Shown: piece after piece, positions 8,983 through 18,085 of the stretch
How the letters are laid out: every line of letters begins with the position of its first letter
How positions within the stretch are numbered: the stretch's first letter is position 1
Assembly (NCBI RefSeq): GCF_024220175.1
Contig: NZ_CP098502.1
Coordinates: 4,220,514-4,284,513, forward strand
Direction: 5' to 3'
DNA length: 64,000 bases
From: Paraconexibacter antarcticus
GTDB lineage: Bacteria; Actinomycetota; Thermoleophilia; Solirubrobacterales; Solirubrobacteraceae
Program-made: the position numbers and the translations under genes
The notes under the pieces: generated by a model
The model's database searches: none
Told to the model about the DNA's origin: nothing
The model's input: only the letters and a program-made list of their open reading frames with translations

Positions 8983-11295
8983 ATGGAGCAGATCGCAGGG
9001 CAGGAGTTCGAGCCGGTCGGCGCGGGCACGACGGTCTTCGTGGACGACGCGGTCGTCGAGGGCCCCGTCGTCTTCCTCGACTCGCCGCAGGACGTCATCA
9101 CGTTCGTCAGCTCGGGGGCGGTGAAGGAGACGATCGTCCTCGCCCGCGGCGGGACGACGACGTTCCTCACCCCCGCGCTCACCGGCGGCGTGAAGGGCGT
9201 CATCACCCTGCAGGGCGCGCCGACGAGCCACCTCGGCATCCTCTCCCGCGAGTACGGCATCCCGTGCGTCATGGGCGTGACCTTCGAGAAGGGCGTGCGG
9301 TCGGCGCGCGGCGAGGTCATCCCCGCCGACGGCGTCCGCGTCCGCCTCGACATCTCGTCCGCCCAGGGCCGGGTGCTCGTCGAGCCCGGCGCGCCGGTCG
9401 ACGACACCCCGCTCCCCGACCCCGACGCGGAGGCCGTCGCGATGCAGGAGCAGATCGCCGTCCTCCTGCAGTCCTTCCAGGGCCAGGTGCCGCACGGCAG
9501 CGAGGGCGACGCCGCCATCCGGGCCGACATGACGACGGGGATCCTCCAGGTCACCGACGAGAACACGCAGCGCGAGCTCACCGTCGAGGAGGCGAACGAG
9601 CTGCAGCGCTACATGGCCTGGAACATCTGGGACTTCCTCGCCCTGCGCGCGACCGAGGGCGAGTCCGGGCTCATCCCGCGGCAGGAGTACGAGTGCTTCG
9701 GCTGCATCCACCAGTGGCAGCGCTACCCCGGCTTCTACCGCCTCATCCTCGACCGGGTCGGCGTGGACGGCCTCGTCGACATCGGCGCGATCCCCCGCCG
9801 CGAGCCGGCGAACAAGGTGAACCTCCTGCACGTGTGGTGCTCGGGCTTCACGCCGATGTTCGGCCGGGCGCTGCTCGGCGAGCTCGGCATGGCGTCGCCG
9901 GACGAGCGCGCCGAGGACTCGCGGCTCCTGCTGCAGTTCATGCGCCGCCTCTACCGCGGCCTCTGGGGCGAGGGCGGGGACATGTTCACCTCGATGCGCG
10001 GCTACGCGGCGCCGATGCTCGACCAGGCGTGGATCGACCGGTTCGCCGCCGACCAGATCGCGATCGGCGAGGACGAGGAGCGCCGCCGGCTCCTGCAGTC
10101 CTTCAACGCGAACACCGAGATGCTCGGCTTCCTCCTGCACTTCGACAACCGCTCGGGGCTGAACGACACGGGCCCGTACGACCTCGGCGACGGGCGCTTC
10201 ATGATCGTCCGCGACCACTTCCTCCACGACCCGATGTACCACTGGCACGACGTGGCGGAGGAGCTTCCCCACTGCCTGACGCAGGCGATGGTCTTCCGCG
10301 CGTCGCCCGACGAGCTGCAGACGATGCTCATGGACGGCGGGACGCTCTTCTCCGAGCCGGCGAACTACCTGCGCCGCCTGGAGTCGATGAGCGTCTACTG
10401 CCGTGAGACGTGGGACACCCCCGCGTCCGAGATCCGCCTCCTCGACGAGGACGAGATGCGCGCGATCCTCGCGAAGACCGAGGTCGCGACCGCGAAGCTC
10501 TACCGCCGGATCGCCTCGATGCCCAAGCGCGACAAGATCGCCGCGGGCGCGCAGGTGTACTACGGCGAGTTCGTGGCCGCCGTGGCCCGCGCCGCCGGCG
10601 TGTGGGACGAGCTGCTGACCGAGCACGACTTCTGGGAGTACGACGAGGTCACCTCGCAGTCGTACTTCCCGCTCGTGCGGGACGGGCTCGGCGCGCAGCT
10701 CGTCGGCAAGCTCTTCATCACCGGGACGGGCTTCCCGGCGCTGCCCGACGGCGCCTTCGCGGACGTCGAGCTCGCCGACCTGCACCCGCTCGCCCTGCGC
10801 GGGTCGGTCGCCGAGCCGGCCGGGGACATGGACGCGCTCGCCGCCGCCGGCCTCGCTGTGCAGACGCCGGCCGGGTGGATGCTCACCGAGGCCGGGACGG
10901 CGAAGCACGCCGAGCTGCTCGCCGCCGAGCAGCGCGGCCTCGACACGGACGCGCTCAGGCCGGTCTACGAGCGCTTCCTCGCCGCCAACGGCCCGTTCAA
11001 GGCGCTGAACGGCAAGTGGCAGTCGGCCGGCGAGGACGCCCGCTGGGAGCTCGTCGGGGAGCTCGCCGACCTCGTCGGCCGCGTGGATCCGGTGCTGCGC
11101 CGCACGTGCGAGCACCTCCCCCGCTTCGGCGGCTACGACGCGCGGCTGAAGGGCGCGCTCGCGAAGGTCGAGGCCGGCGAGTTCGACTGGGTGACGAGCG
11201 TGCGGCTCGACTCGCTGCACACCGTCTGGATGGAGCTCCACGAGAACTTCCTGCAGACGCTCGGCATCTCCCGCGAGGAGGAGGGGTCCTACTGA
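8983..11295 (+). CDS. PEP-utilising (swivelling phosphohistidine) domain protein, large subunit of a split dikinase
   Basis: 770 aa. Residues about 30-125 form a PEP-utiliser mobile domain: LQGAPTSHLGILSREYGIPCVMG carries the phospho-accepting His83 in a TSH motif. The next 600 residues are not a recognisable PEP/pyruvate TIM barrel; they hold conserved-looking aromatic and His-rich stretches (CFGCIHQWQRYPGFY, HDPMYHWHDVAEELPHC, SMRGYAAPMLDQAW) and may be the acceptor-binding domain. The next gene, overlapping by one base (TGATG), supplies an ATP-grasp domain. By analogy to phenylphosphate synthase and rifampicin phosphotransferase, the pair may phosphorylate a small alcohol or phenol. Function is inferred; the start ATG has a GAGGGAGAGAG leader. 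Confidence 0.7.
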   Translation: MEQIAGQEFEPVGAGTTVFVDDAVVEGPVVFLDSPQDVITFVSSGAVKETIVLARGGTTTFLTPALTGGVKGVITLQGAPTSHLGILSREYGIPCVMGVTFEKGVRSARGEVIPADGVRVRLDISSAQGRVLVEPGAPVDDTPLPDPDAEAVAMQEQIAVLLQSFQGQVPHGSEGDAAIRADMTTGILQVTDENTQRELTVEEANELQRYMAWNIWDFLALRATEGESGLIPRQEYECFGCIHQWQRYPGFYRLILDRVGVDGLVDIGAIPRREPANKVNLLHVWCSGFTPMFGRALLGELGMASPDERAEDSRLLLQFMRRLYRGLWGEGGDMFTSMRGYAAPMLDQAWIDRFAADQIAIGEDEERRRLLQSFNANTEMLGFLLHFDNRSGLNDTGPYDLGDGRFMIVRDHFLHDPMYHWHDVAEELPHCLTQAMVFRASPDELQTMLMDGGTLFSEPANYLRRLESMSVYCRETWDTPASEIRLLDEDEMRAILAKTEVATAKLYRRIASMPKRDKIAAGAQVYYGEFVAAVARAAGVWDELLTEHDFWEYDEVTSQSYFPLVRDGLGAQLVGKLFITGTGFPALPDGAFADVELADLHPLALRGSVAEPAGDMDALAAAGLAVQTPAGWMLTEAGTAKHAELLAAEQRGLDTDALRPVYERFLAANGPFKALNGKWQSAGEDARWELVGELADLVGRVDPVLRRTCEHLPRFGGYDARLKGALAKVEAGEFDWVTSVRLDSLHTVWMELHENFLQTLGISREEEGSY

Positions 11296-12839
11296 TGTCC
11301 GTCGCCGCGCCGGACCACCTCACCTACGCCTTCGACGACGCGCCGGAGGCCGACAGGCAGCTGCTCGGCGGCAAGGGCGCCGGGCTCGTGAAGATGGTCC
11401 GGCTCGGCCTCGCGGTCCCGCCCGGGTTCATCCTCACGACGCCCTGCGGCCACGCCTACCTCAGCGACGGGACGCTGCCGGAGCGGCTCGTCGCCGAGGT
11501 CGACGCGCGGGTCGCGGCGCTCGAGGCGGGCGCCGGCCGGCGCTTCGGCGACGAGGCGCGGCCGCTGCTCATCTCGGTCCGGTCGGGCGCGCCCGTGTCG
11601 ATGCCGGGCATGATGGACACGATCCTCAACGTCGGCCTCACCGCCGGCGGGGTCGCCGCCCTCGAGGCCGAGAGCGGCGGCGGCGCGCACTTCGCCTGGT
11701 CCTCGTTCGAGCGCCTTCTGCACGGGTTCGCGACGACCGTGCGCGGCATCTCGGCGGGCGTCGTCGAGGACGCGCTGCTGGACCTCCCCGCCGGGAGCGA
11801 CGCGGCCGCGCGGTGCGACGCGCTGCTCGCGCTGATCGAGGCCGAAGGCGGTGCGGCCGGGGTGGGTGGGTTTCCGGATCCCCGGGGCCAGCTCCTCGAG
11901 TCCGTCGAGGCGGTCTTCCGCTCGTGGAACTCGCCGCGGGCGAAGGCGTACCGCCGCCACAAGGGGATCGACGACGGGATGGGCACCGCGGTCGTCGTCC
12001 AGCGGATGGTCTTCGGCAACCGCGGCGAGACGTCGGGCAGCGGCGTCTGCTTCACCCGCGACCCGGCGACCGGCGAGGCGGGCGCCTACGGCGACATCCT
12101 CTTCGACGCCCAGGGCGAGGACGTCGTCGCCGGTGAGCGCGACACGCTCCCGGTCGCCGCGCTCGCCGAGCGGATGCCCGACGTCGCCGCGCAGCTCGAG
12201 GAGGTCTGCCGGACGCTCGAGGCCGACACCCGCGACCTCTGCGACATCGAGTTCACCGTCGAGGAGGGTGCGCTGTGGATCCTCCAGACGCGCGCCGGCC
12301 AGCGGGCCGCACGGGCGGCGGTGAAGCTCGCGGTCGCCTTCTGCGAGGAGGGGGCGATCACCGTCGAGGAGGCGCTCGCCCGCGTGAGCGACGAGCAGCT
12401 GCAGACGGCGCAGGCGCCGATCTTCGCGGACGCCCCCGACGAGGAGGCGGTCATCGCGCGGGGCCTCGCCTGCTCGCCGGGCGCGGTCGTCGGCGTCGCC
12501 GCGCTCACGTGCGAGGCCGCCCAGCGGCGCGCCGAGGCCGGCGAGAGCGTCGTCCTCGTCCGCCCGACGACCGCGCCCGCCGACCTGCCCGGGGTGCTCG
12601 CCGCGGCGGCGGTCGTCACCGAGCGCGGCGGCCGCGCGTCGCACGCCGCCGTCGTCGCCCGCGGCCTCGACCGCCCCGCCGTGTGCGGCACCGGGCCGAC
12701 CGGCATCGCCGACGGGGACACGGTCTCCGTCGACGGGGACCGTGGCCTCGTCCTCCGCGGCGCGCAGCCGCTGCACCCCGCGCACGCCGACCCGCAGATC
12801 AAGACCTTCCTGGAGTGGCACGATGCTCACCGCGGCTGA
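11295..12839 (+). CDS. PEP synthase/PPDK-like ATP-grasp + phosphohistidine protein lacking the PEP barrel
   Basis: 514 aa, matching only the N-terminal portion of pyruvate phosphate dikinase (about 880 aa). LLGGKGAGLVKMVRLGLAVP, SVRSGAPVSMPGMMDTILN, VFRSWNSPRAKAYRR and MVFGNRGETSGSGVCFTRDP are PPDK ATP-grasp motifs. The C-terminal RGGRASHAAVVARG is the swivelling domain with His450; the usual Thr before Ser is Ala. It stops there, so the pyruvate/PEP-binding TIM barrel is absent, and pyruvate is unlikely to be its acceptor unless another subunit binds it. It is coupled to the upstream 770-aa gene and overlaps the next gene by 17 bp. Confidence 0.78.
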   Translation: MSVAAPDHLTYAFDDAPEADRQLLGGKGAGLVKMVRLGLAVPPGFILTTPCGHAYLSDGTLPERLVAEVDARVAALEAGAGRRFGDEARPLLISVRSGAPVSMPGMMDTILNVGLTAGGVAALEAESGGGAHFAWSSFERLLHGFATTVRGISAGVVEDALLDLPAGSDAAARCDALLALIEAEGGAAGVGGFPDPRGQLLESVEAVFRSWNSPRAKAYRRHKGIDDGMGTAVVVQRMVFGNRGETSGSGVCFTRDPATGEAGAYGDILFDAQGEDVVAGERDTLPVAALAERMPDVAAQLEEVCRTLEADTRDLCDIEFTVEEGALWILQTRAGQRAARAAVKLAVAFCEEGAITVEEALARVSDEQLQTAQAPIFADAPDEEAVIARGLACSPGAVVGVAALTCEAAQRRAEAGESVVLVRPTTAPADLPGVLAAAAVVTERGGRASHAAVVARGLDRPAVCGTGPTGIADGDTVSVDGDRGLVLRGAQPLHPAHADPQIKTFLEWHDAHRG

Positions 12840-13908
12840 CGAGTGGCACGTCCACCAGACCCCGGAGCCGATCGCGGTCGCCGGCACCGACCGCAACTTC
12901 TACGACCGCTCGTACTTCGGGGCCTTCGACCCGCAGAGCGGCCTGATGGTCGCGGCGGCGTTCGGGATGTACCCGCACCTGAACGTCGCCGACGCGCACC
13001 TCACCGTCGTCCTCGGCGGCGTGCAGCACGCCGTCCACGCGTCCAAGACGCTGCACTCCGACCGCGCGACGCTGCGGGTCGGGCCGGTCGCGATCGAGGT
13101 CGTCGAGCCGCTGCGGTGCCTACGCGTGACGGTCGACGAGACCGACGGCGTCGCCGCCGAGCTGACGGTCACCGGGACGCACTTCCCGATCGAGGAGCCG
13201 CGGTTCGTCTACCGCATCGGGCCGCGGACGTTCATGGACTACACGCGGCTCTCGCAGGGATGCACGGTCGACGGGTGGGTGTCGGTGGACGGTGAGCGCC
13301 ACGTCCTCGGCGCGGGCGCCTTCGCGCTGCGCGACCGCTCGTGGGGCATCCGCCCGACCGGCGCCCCGGACCCGCAGCCGCACCTCCCGCCGCGCGCTCC
13401 GCAGTTCGCCTGGCTGTGGACGCCGGTCCGCCTGCCCGGCCGGACGATCTTCTGGCACCTGAACGCCGACGCGGCGGGACGCCCGTGGAACACGCGCGCG
13501 ACGATCTGCCCCGACCGCGCGGGCGAGGAGGAGCACGTCCACGCCCACGGCGTCATGACGCCGGTGCTCGAGCCGGGGACGCGCTGGGTCGCCGGCGCCA
13601 CCCTGACGATCGCGGCCGACGACGGCACCGACCTCGAGCTGACGTACGAGCCGCGGGCGCACCTGGAGATGCAGGGGCTCGGCTACCGCCACCCGTCGTG
13701 GTCGCACGGGCTCGCCCACGGGGAGCTCGAGGTCGCCCGCGAGACGATCGACCTCACCGCCCCGGACCCCGGCGCGCTGCACCGCTGGCACCGCCAGCTG
13801 CTCTGCGACGTGACGGCCGTCGACCGCGCGGCGGAGACCACCGAGCGCGGGACGGGGATCCTCGAGCACCTCGTCATCGGGCCGTACGCGCCGCTCGGGC
13901 TGGGCTGA
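12823..13908 (+). CDS. DUF7064/CrtC-AttH-like lipocalin-type protein
   Basis: 361 aa, no signal peptide. Beta-rich sequence with RFVYRIGPRTFMDYTRLSQG, the RDRSWGIRP motif about mid-way and a C-terminal GYRHPSWSHGLAHGELEVARE; the RD(R/H)SWG(I/A)R signature and layout match the other such protein at 43312-44229 and the hydroxyneurosporene-synthase/AttH-like fold, whose members act on or bind hydrophobic terpenoid-like molecules. ATG 12823 lies inside the dikinase-like gene with GGAG 8 bp upstream. Its position as last gene of the operon suggests a hydratase/isomerase or binding role in the same pathway; the reaction is unknown. Confidence 0.65.
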   Translation: MLTAADEWHVHQTPEPIAVAGTDRNFYDRSYFGAFDPQSGLMVAAAFGMYPHLNVADAHLTVVLGGVQHAVHASKTLHSDRATLRVGPVAIEVVEPLRCLRVTVDETDGVAAELTVTGTHFPIEEPRFVYRIGPRTFMDYTRLSQGCTVDGWVSVDGERHVLGAGAFALRDRSWGIRPTGAPDPQPHLPPRAPQFAWLWTPVRLPGRTIFWHLNADAAGRPWNTRATICPDRAGEEEHVHAHGVMTPVLEPGTRWVAGATLTIAADDGTDLELTYEPRAHLEMQGLGYRHPSWSHGLAHGELEVARETIDLTAPDPGALHRWHRQLLCDVTAVDRAAETTERGTGILEHLVIGPYAPLGLG

Positions 13909-13964
13909 GCGGCGGGGGCCCGCCGCGCCCCGCACCCCGCGCAGCGCCCGCACCCCGCGCCGAC

Positions 13965-14001
13965 TGACAGCTGACGCAGACCTGTCCTGCGTCAGCTGTC
14001 A
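13965..14001. terminator. Recurrent 15-bp palindrome, copy 1 (probable bidirectional terminator)
   Basis: Arms TGACAGCTGACGCAG (13965-13979) and its exact complement (13987-14001) with a 7-nt loop. It sits between convergent genes, and its right-hand TGA, read on the minus strand, is the stop codon of the 103-aa gene. Almost the same sequence recurs at 18807-18849. No T-run follows. Confidence 0.65.
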
Positions 14002-14310
14002 CTCAGGCCAGCGCCCGTGGCGGTCGAAGTGCTCCCGGGCGGCGGCCTCGGCCTCGCGCTCGTCGTCGCCGCTGACGCCCATCCGCCAGAGGAAGTTCAT
14101 GAGCCAGATCGAGCTCCCGGCGCCGATGACCGCCGACGCGCCCTCGAGGCTGTCGTCGCTGAAGCCGCCCGCCGCCGCGAGCGCGACGCCGACGAGGCAG
14201 ACGATCGCAGGGAGCCACCAGCGCAGGAAGGTGACGAGCGGGCTGCTCGGCAGGTGGCGGCTGGCCGTGCCGATGGCGCTCTGCTCGGGGACGTCGGTCC
14301 TGGTGGTCAT
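13999..14310 (-). CDS. Small two-TM membrane protein
   Basis: 103 aa. Cytoplasmic N-terminus (MTTRTDVPEQSAIGTASRHL), then two hydrophobic segments (WWLPAIVCLVGVALAAAGGF and GASAVIGAGSSIWLMNFLW) and a charged C-tail ending EAAAREHFDRHGRWPE. A strong GGAGGT sits 4 nt before ATG 14310, which selects this start over GTG 14316. No family recognised. Its stop codon is the end of the palindromic element at 13965-14001. Confidence 0.65.
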   Translation of the reverse strand: MTTRTDVPEQSAIGTASRHLPSSPLVTFLRWWLPAIVCLVGVALAAAGGFSDDSLEGASAVIGAGSSIWLMNFLWRMGVSGDDEREAEAAAREHFDRHGRWPE

Positions 14311-14444
14311 GCGCACCTCCGTCGCGGGTGGTCTGGCCCTTCACAGTACGCCGCCGCCGGATTGCGCGGCGGACCGTAGCCGCGGGGTCGGCAGGACCCG
14401 ACGTGACTGATCCGCCCGGGTGCCGCGTCCGTTAGGAAGGACCG

Positions 14445-14681
14445 ATGGCCTCCTCGCCCTTCGCCAGCTCGTCGGTCCCGCGTCACTACGCGCGCGGCGT
14501 CGTCGGCCTGCTCGCCGTCGTCGCCGCGATCGCCGGCGTCGCCCTCGGCGCCCCGGCCGCCCTCGCCCTGCTCCTCGTCACGGCCGTGGCGTGGCGGGGC
14601 TGCCCGACGTGCTGGGCCGTCGGCCTCATGCAGACGCGCGAGCGCACCGGCTGCGCCGACGGCGACTGCCGCGCGCGCTGA
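14445..14681 (+). CDS. Small DUF2892-like membrane protein
   Basis: 78 aa. Two hydrophobic helices (GVVGLLAVVAAIAGVALG and ALALLLVTAVAWRG) followed by CPTCWAVGLMQT and CADGDC, resembling inner-membrane DUF2892/YgaP-TM proteins which share a C-rich motif after the helices. AGGAAGG lies 5-6 nt before the ATG, giving good support for translation. It is convergent with the FAD oxidoreductase ending at 14724. The paired cysteines could bind metal or sulfur, but this is inference. Confidence 0.6.
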   Translation: MASSPFASSSVPRHYARGVVGLLAVVAAIAGVALGAPAALALLLVTAVAWRGCPTCWAVGLMQTRERTGCADGDCRAR

Positions 14682-14723
14682 GCGCAACAGGGCGAGCAGC
14701 ACGAGGAGCGGGTCGGGCGGTGC

Positions 14724-16046
14724 TCATGACGCCGCCCCGCTCCGCGTCGCGAGCAGCTCCTCGACGACGAGCCGGGCGGTCGTCGCGCACGACTGGGTCC
14801 CGCCGTCGCCGTACTCGCGCACGCCGTCCCCGACGTTGAAGAGGTTGTCGAGCGGCGTCTCCCGCGGGAGCTCGTAGCCGGAGGCCGCCCGCTGGGCCGG
14901 CCACCCGTCGCGCATCACGCGCGCGTCGATGACCCGCGTCTCGGGGTCCTTCATCCCGGGCAGCTCCTCCTCGAGCTCCTCCAGCGAGAGCCGCAGCTCC
15001 TCCTCGGAGTCGAACTCGCCGATCGCGGGCCGCGGCACCGCGTAGACGACGGTGAGGTGCCAGCCCTCCGGCGCGAGCTCCGGGCAGGTCGCGGTCATGT
15101 TGCCCGCGTTGCAGATGCGGTCGGTCGCGCTGAAGACGATGAGGCCCGGGGTGTCGAGCAGCGGCTCGCGCGAGGCGACGTGGATGATGATGTTCGCCGA
15201 CGGCTTCGACGCCGCCGCGATCCGGTCGACGTACTCGGCGCCGAGCACGTCGGCCCCGCCGCAGAGCGCGATCGTCGCGACCGGCCCGGCGTTCGAGATG
15301 ACCGCGCCGCACGTCACCTCGGTGGTGACGCCCTCGCGCTCGATGGTCGCGCCGGTCACGCGGCCGTCCGCCACGTGCAGACGCGTCACCGGTGAGGAGA
15401 GCCAGACCTCGCCGCCGTCCCGGGTCACGACGTCGGCGATCGCCTGGCAGACGCCGATCGTGCCGTCCGGGTGGAAGCCGAAGTTCCGGAACGCCCCCTT
15501 CTGCATGAAGTACGTGAGGAACGCCTTCGCCGGGATCTCGTCGGCGTTGACGGCGAAGATCGCCGCGCTGAGGTTGCGGAACAGCCGGTGCACCGTCTCG
15601 TTCGGCGTGGCGCCGCCGATCCAGTCCTCGAGGGTCAGCTGCTCCTCGGGCATCTCGCCCTTGCGCGCGCTGCCGAGGCCGGCGAGGACCTTCGCGCCCT
15701 TCTTCGTGATCTGGTCCAGGAGGAAGGCCCACCCGCCCTTCGCCGGGTTCACGGTCCTGCCCTTGATGCGGAAGACGTTCGCCGGCTGCGGGTAGCGGAG
15801 GTCGAGGGTCGCGTCGAGGTCGGCGAAGGTCTGCTCCATGTCGCCGCCGTTCTCGATCGCGACGGCGCCCGTGTTGACCTTGAAGCCGTCGACGTCGAAG
15901 GTGGACGCGCGGCCGCCGACGCGGTCCTCGCGCTCGACGAGCAGCGTGCTGACGCCGGCGTGCTGGAGGCGGGCGGCGGCGCAGATGCCGCCCATCCCGG
16001 CACCGACGACGAGGACGTCCACGTGCTTGGTGTCAGTGGTGCTCAT
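14724..16046 (-). CDS. Phytoene-desaturase-like FAD oxidoreductase
   Basis: 440 aa. VLVVGAGMGGICAAARLQHAG and LLVEREDRVGGRAST form the FAD-binding Rossmann fold; the C-terminal PLDNLFNVGDGVREYGDGGTQSC is the flavin-contacting GD motif of the CrtI/amine-oxidase superfamily. The substrate domain is not diagnostic. It is the last gene of a minus-strand set SDR-thiolase-oxidoreductase with 16-bp and 3-bp gaps, so it probably desaturates or oxidises an intermediate of the same degradative route. True carotenoid synthesis is unlikely because no phytoene synthase is present. Confidence 0.75.
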   Translation of the reverse strand: MSTTDTKHVDVLVVGAGMGGICAAARLQHAGVSTLLVEREDRVGGRASTFDVDGFKVNTGAVAIENGGDMEQTFADLDATLDLRYPQPANVFRIKGRTVNPAKGGWAFLLDQITKKGAKVLAGLGSARKGEMPEEQLTLEDWIGGATPNETVHRLFRNLSAAIFAVNADEIPAKAFLTYFMQKGAFRNFGFHPDGTIGVCQAIADVVTRDGGEVWLSSPVTRLHVADGRVTGATIEREGVTTEVTCGAVISNAGPVATIALCGGADVLGAEYVDRIAAASKPSANIIIHVASREPLLDTPGLIVFSATDRICNAGNMTATCPELAPEGWHLTVVYAVPRPAIGEFDSEEELRLSLEELEEELPGMKDPETRVIDARVMRDGWPAQRAASGYELPRETPLDNLFNVGDGVREYGDGGTQSCATTARLVVEELLATRSGAAS

Positions 16047-16062
16047 GGTCTGGCTCGCTCCT

Positions 16063-17214
16063 CTAGAGGGCTTCGATGATGGTGGCGTTCGCCATCCCGC
16101 CGCCCTCGCACATGGTCTGCAGACCGTACCGGCCGCCCGTGTCGCGAAGGTGGTGGACGAGCGTCGTCATGATCCGCGCGCCGGAGCCGCCGATCGGGTG
16201 GCCGAGGGCGATCGCGCCGCCGTTCGGGTTGAGCTTCTCGCGGTCCGCCCCGGTATCGGCGAGCCAGGCGAGGGCGACGGACGCGAACGCCTGGTTGACC
16301 TCGAAGCAGTTGATGTCGGCGAGCGCCAGGCCGGCGCGCCGCAGGACCTTCGCCGTCGCGGGGATCGGGGCGGTGAGCATGATCACCGGGTCCTCGGCGG
16401 CGACCGCGACGCTGTGGACACGGGCGATCGGCTCGAGGCCGAGCTCGGCGGCCTTCGCGCTCGTCGTCATGAGCAGCGCGCCGCCGCCGTCGCTGATCTG
16501 CGAGGCGTTGCCCGCGGTGACGGTGCCGTCCTCGCGGAAGGCGGGCCGCAGCCGGGCGAGCGACTCCACGGTGCCGCCCCGGCGCACGCCCTCGTCGGTG
16601 TCGACGACGACGCCGCCCGCGGTCGGGACCGGCGCGATCTGCGCCGTGAAGCGGCCGCCGTCGATCGCGGCCGCGGCGCGCTCGTGCGAGGAGAGCGCGA
16701 ACTCGTCGAGCTCCGTGCGGGAGAGGCCCCAGCGCTCGGCGATCAGCTCGGCGCCGACGCCCTGGTTCGGCGCGACGCCGCCGTAGCGTGCGAGGAGCCC
16801 GGGCCCGTACGGCTCACCGCCCGCGGCGGAGGCGCCCATCGGCACCCGCGACATCGACTCGATGCCGCCCGCGACGACGACGTCGTGGTGGCCGGCGACG
16901 AGGCCGGCGGCCGCAAAGTGGACGGCCTGCTGGGAGGAGCCGCACTGGCGGTCGATCGACACGCCCGGGATCGCCTCGGGCCAGCCCGCCGCGAGGACGG
17001 CGGAGCGCGCGACGTTGAACGACTGGTCGCCGACCTGCGCCCCGACCCCCCAGACGACGTCCTCGACCTGCGCCGGGTCGATGCCGGTCCGCTCGGCGAG
17101 CGCCCGCAGCAGGTGCGCGGAGAGGTCGACCGGATGCGTACCGGCCAGGCCGCCGTCCCGGCGTCCCACTGGCGTGCGGACGGCCTCGACGATGACGGCG
17201 TCGCGCGTGGCCAC
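16063..17214 (-). CDS. Thiolase (acetyl-CoA C-acyltransferase)
   Basis: 383-aa degradative-type thiolase that cleaves 3-ketoacyl-CoA with CoA. The nucleophile Cys91 lies in SIDRQCGSSQQAVHF; His339 in GGAIALGHPIGGSGAR and Cys369 in MCEGGGMAN complete the catalytic set; ESMSRVPMG is a family motif. Similar FadA5-type enzymes act on sterol side chains in actinobacteria, which fits the P450/HSD neighbours, but straight-chain acyl-CoA is equally possible. It is 3 bp from the upstream SDR gene and 16 bp from the downstream oxidoreductase, hence one transcription unit. Confidence 0.93.
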   Translation of the reverse strand: MATRDAVIVEAVRTPVGRRDGGLAGTHPVDLSAHLLRALAERTGIDPAQVEDVVWGVGAQVGDQSFNVARSAVLAAGWPEAIPGVSIDRQCGSSQQAVHFAAAGLVAGHHDVVVAGGIESMSRVPMGASAAGGEPYGPGLLARYGGVAPNQGVGAELIAERWGLSRTELDEFALSSHERAAAAIDGGRFTAQIAPVPTAGGVVVDTDEGVRRGGTVESLARLRPAFREDGTVTAGNASQISDGGGALLMTTSAKAAELGLEPIARVHSVAVAAEDPVIMLTAPIPATAKVLRRAGLALADINCFEVNQAFASVALAWLADTGADREKLNPNGGAIALGHPIGGSGARIMTTLVHHLRDTGGRYGLQTMCEGGGMANATIIEAL

Positions 17215-17217
17215 CGC

Positions 17218-18051
17218 TCAGCCCGCCATGCCGAGCGAGAGGCCGCCGCTGACGTTCAGCACCTGGCCGTGGACGTAGTCCGACGCGGGTGAGCAGAGGA
17301 AGTACACGCCGCGCGCGGCCTCCTCGGGCGTCGCGGGCCGGCCGAGCGGGATCGCGAGGCCGAAGCTCTCGCGGACCTTCGCGGGCACGCCGAGCGTGAT
17401 CGTCCCGCCGGTGTCTCCGGCCGGGATCTCCCCCGCCTCGCCGACCGGGGCGATGAGGCGCGTGTCGATGACCCCGAAGGCGACGCAGTTGACGTTGATC
17501 TTCAGCGCGCCCCACTCCTTCGCCGTCGCCCGGGTCAGGCCGACGATCGCGCCCTTGCCCGACGCGTAGGCCGTCTGCCCCGCGTTGCCCATGACGCCGG
17601 CGAGCGAGGTGACGTTCACGACCTTGCGGAAGACCTCGCGGCCCTCGGCGCGCTCGGCCTTCGCGGCCTCGCGCAGGTGCGGCGCGGCGGCGCGGAGCAC
17701 GCGGAAGGGCACGATCGTGTGGATGTCGAGCATCGCCTGGTACTGCTCGTCGGTGACCTTGTGCAGCGGGCCGTCCCACGCGTAGCCCGCGTTGTTGACG
17801 ACGATGTCCAGGCCGCCGAACGTCGCGACGGCGCTCGCGACGAGGGCGTCGCAGACGCCGGGCGCCGTGAGGTCGCCGACGTGCGCGTGCCCGGCGGTCT
17901 GCAGGCCGGCCACGACCGCCTCGGCCTCCGCGCCGTCACGATCGGACACGACGACGTGCGCGCCCGCGGCGGCGAGCTTGCGCGCCACCTGCTCGCCGAT
18001 CCCGCGCCCTGCTCCGGTCACGATCGCGACCCTGCCGTCCAGCTCACCCAT
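17218..18051 (-). CDS. Short-chain dehydrogenase/reductase (FabG-like)
   Basis: 277 aa. IVTGAGRGIGEQVARKLAAAG is the NAD(P) motif, NNAGYAWDG the structural NNAG, Ser of NVTSLAGV plus YASGK the catalytic residues, and the end is LNVSGGLSLGMAG. A 15-20-residue insertion (REAAKAERAEGREVFRK) and an EIPAGDTGGTITLGVP loop set it apart from fatty-acid FabG and match 3-hydroxyacyl-CoA dehydrogenase-like SDRs of sterol/acyl-CoA catabolism. It is first in the minus-strand operon, preceded by a region with three inverted repeats and a divergent TetR gene. Confidence 0.88.
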   Translation of the reverse strand: MGELDGRVAIVTGAGRGIGEQVARKLAAAGAHVVVSDRDGAEAEAVVAGLQTAGHAHVGDLTAPGVCDALVASAVATFGGLDIVVNNAGYAWDGPLHKVTDEQYQAMLDIHTIVPFRVLRAAAPHLREAAKAERAEGREVFRKVVNVTSLAGVMGNAGQTAYASGKGAIVGLTRATAKEWGALKINVNCVAFGVIDTRLIAPVGEAGEIPAGDTGGTITLGVPAKVRESFGLAIPLGRPATPEEAARGVYFLCSPASDYVHGQVLNVSGGLSLGMAG

Positions 18052-18085
18052 GCGTGTCTGCTCCTCGTATCGGCCCTCGTCCGCT

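Noticed and set aside
14724..16046. Carotenoid phytoene desaturase assignment
   Set aside because: CrtI-like folds are shared by many oxidoreductases; no CrtB, CrtE or lycopene genes are near, and the gene sits with a thiolase and SDR.
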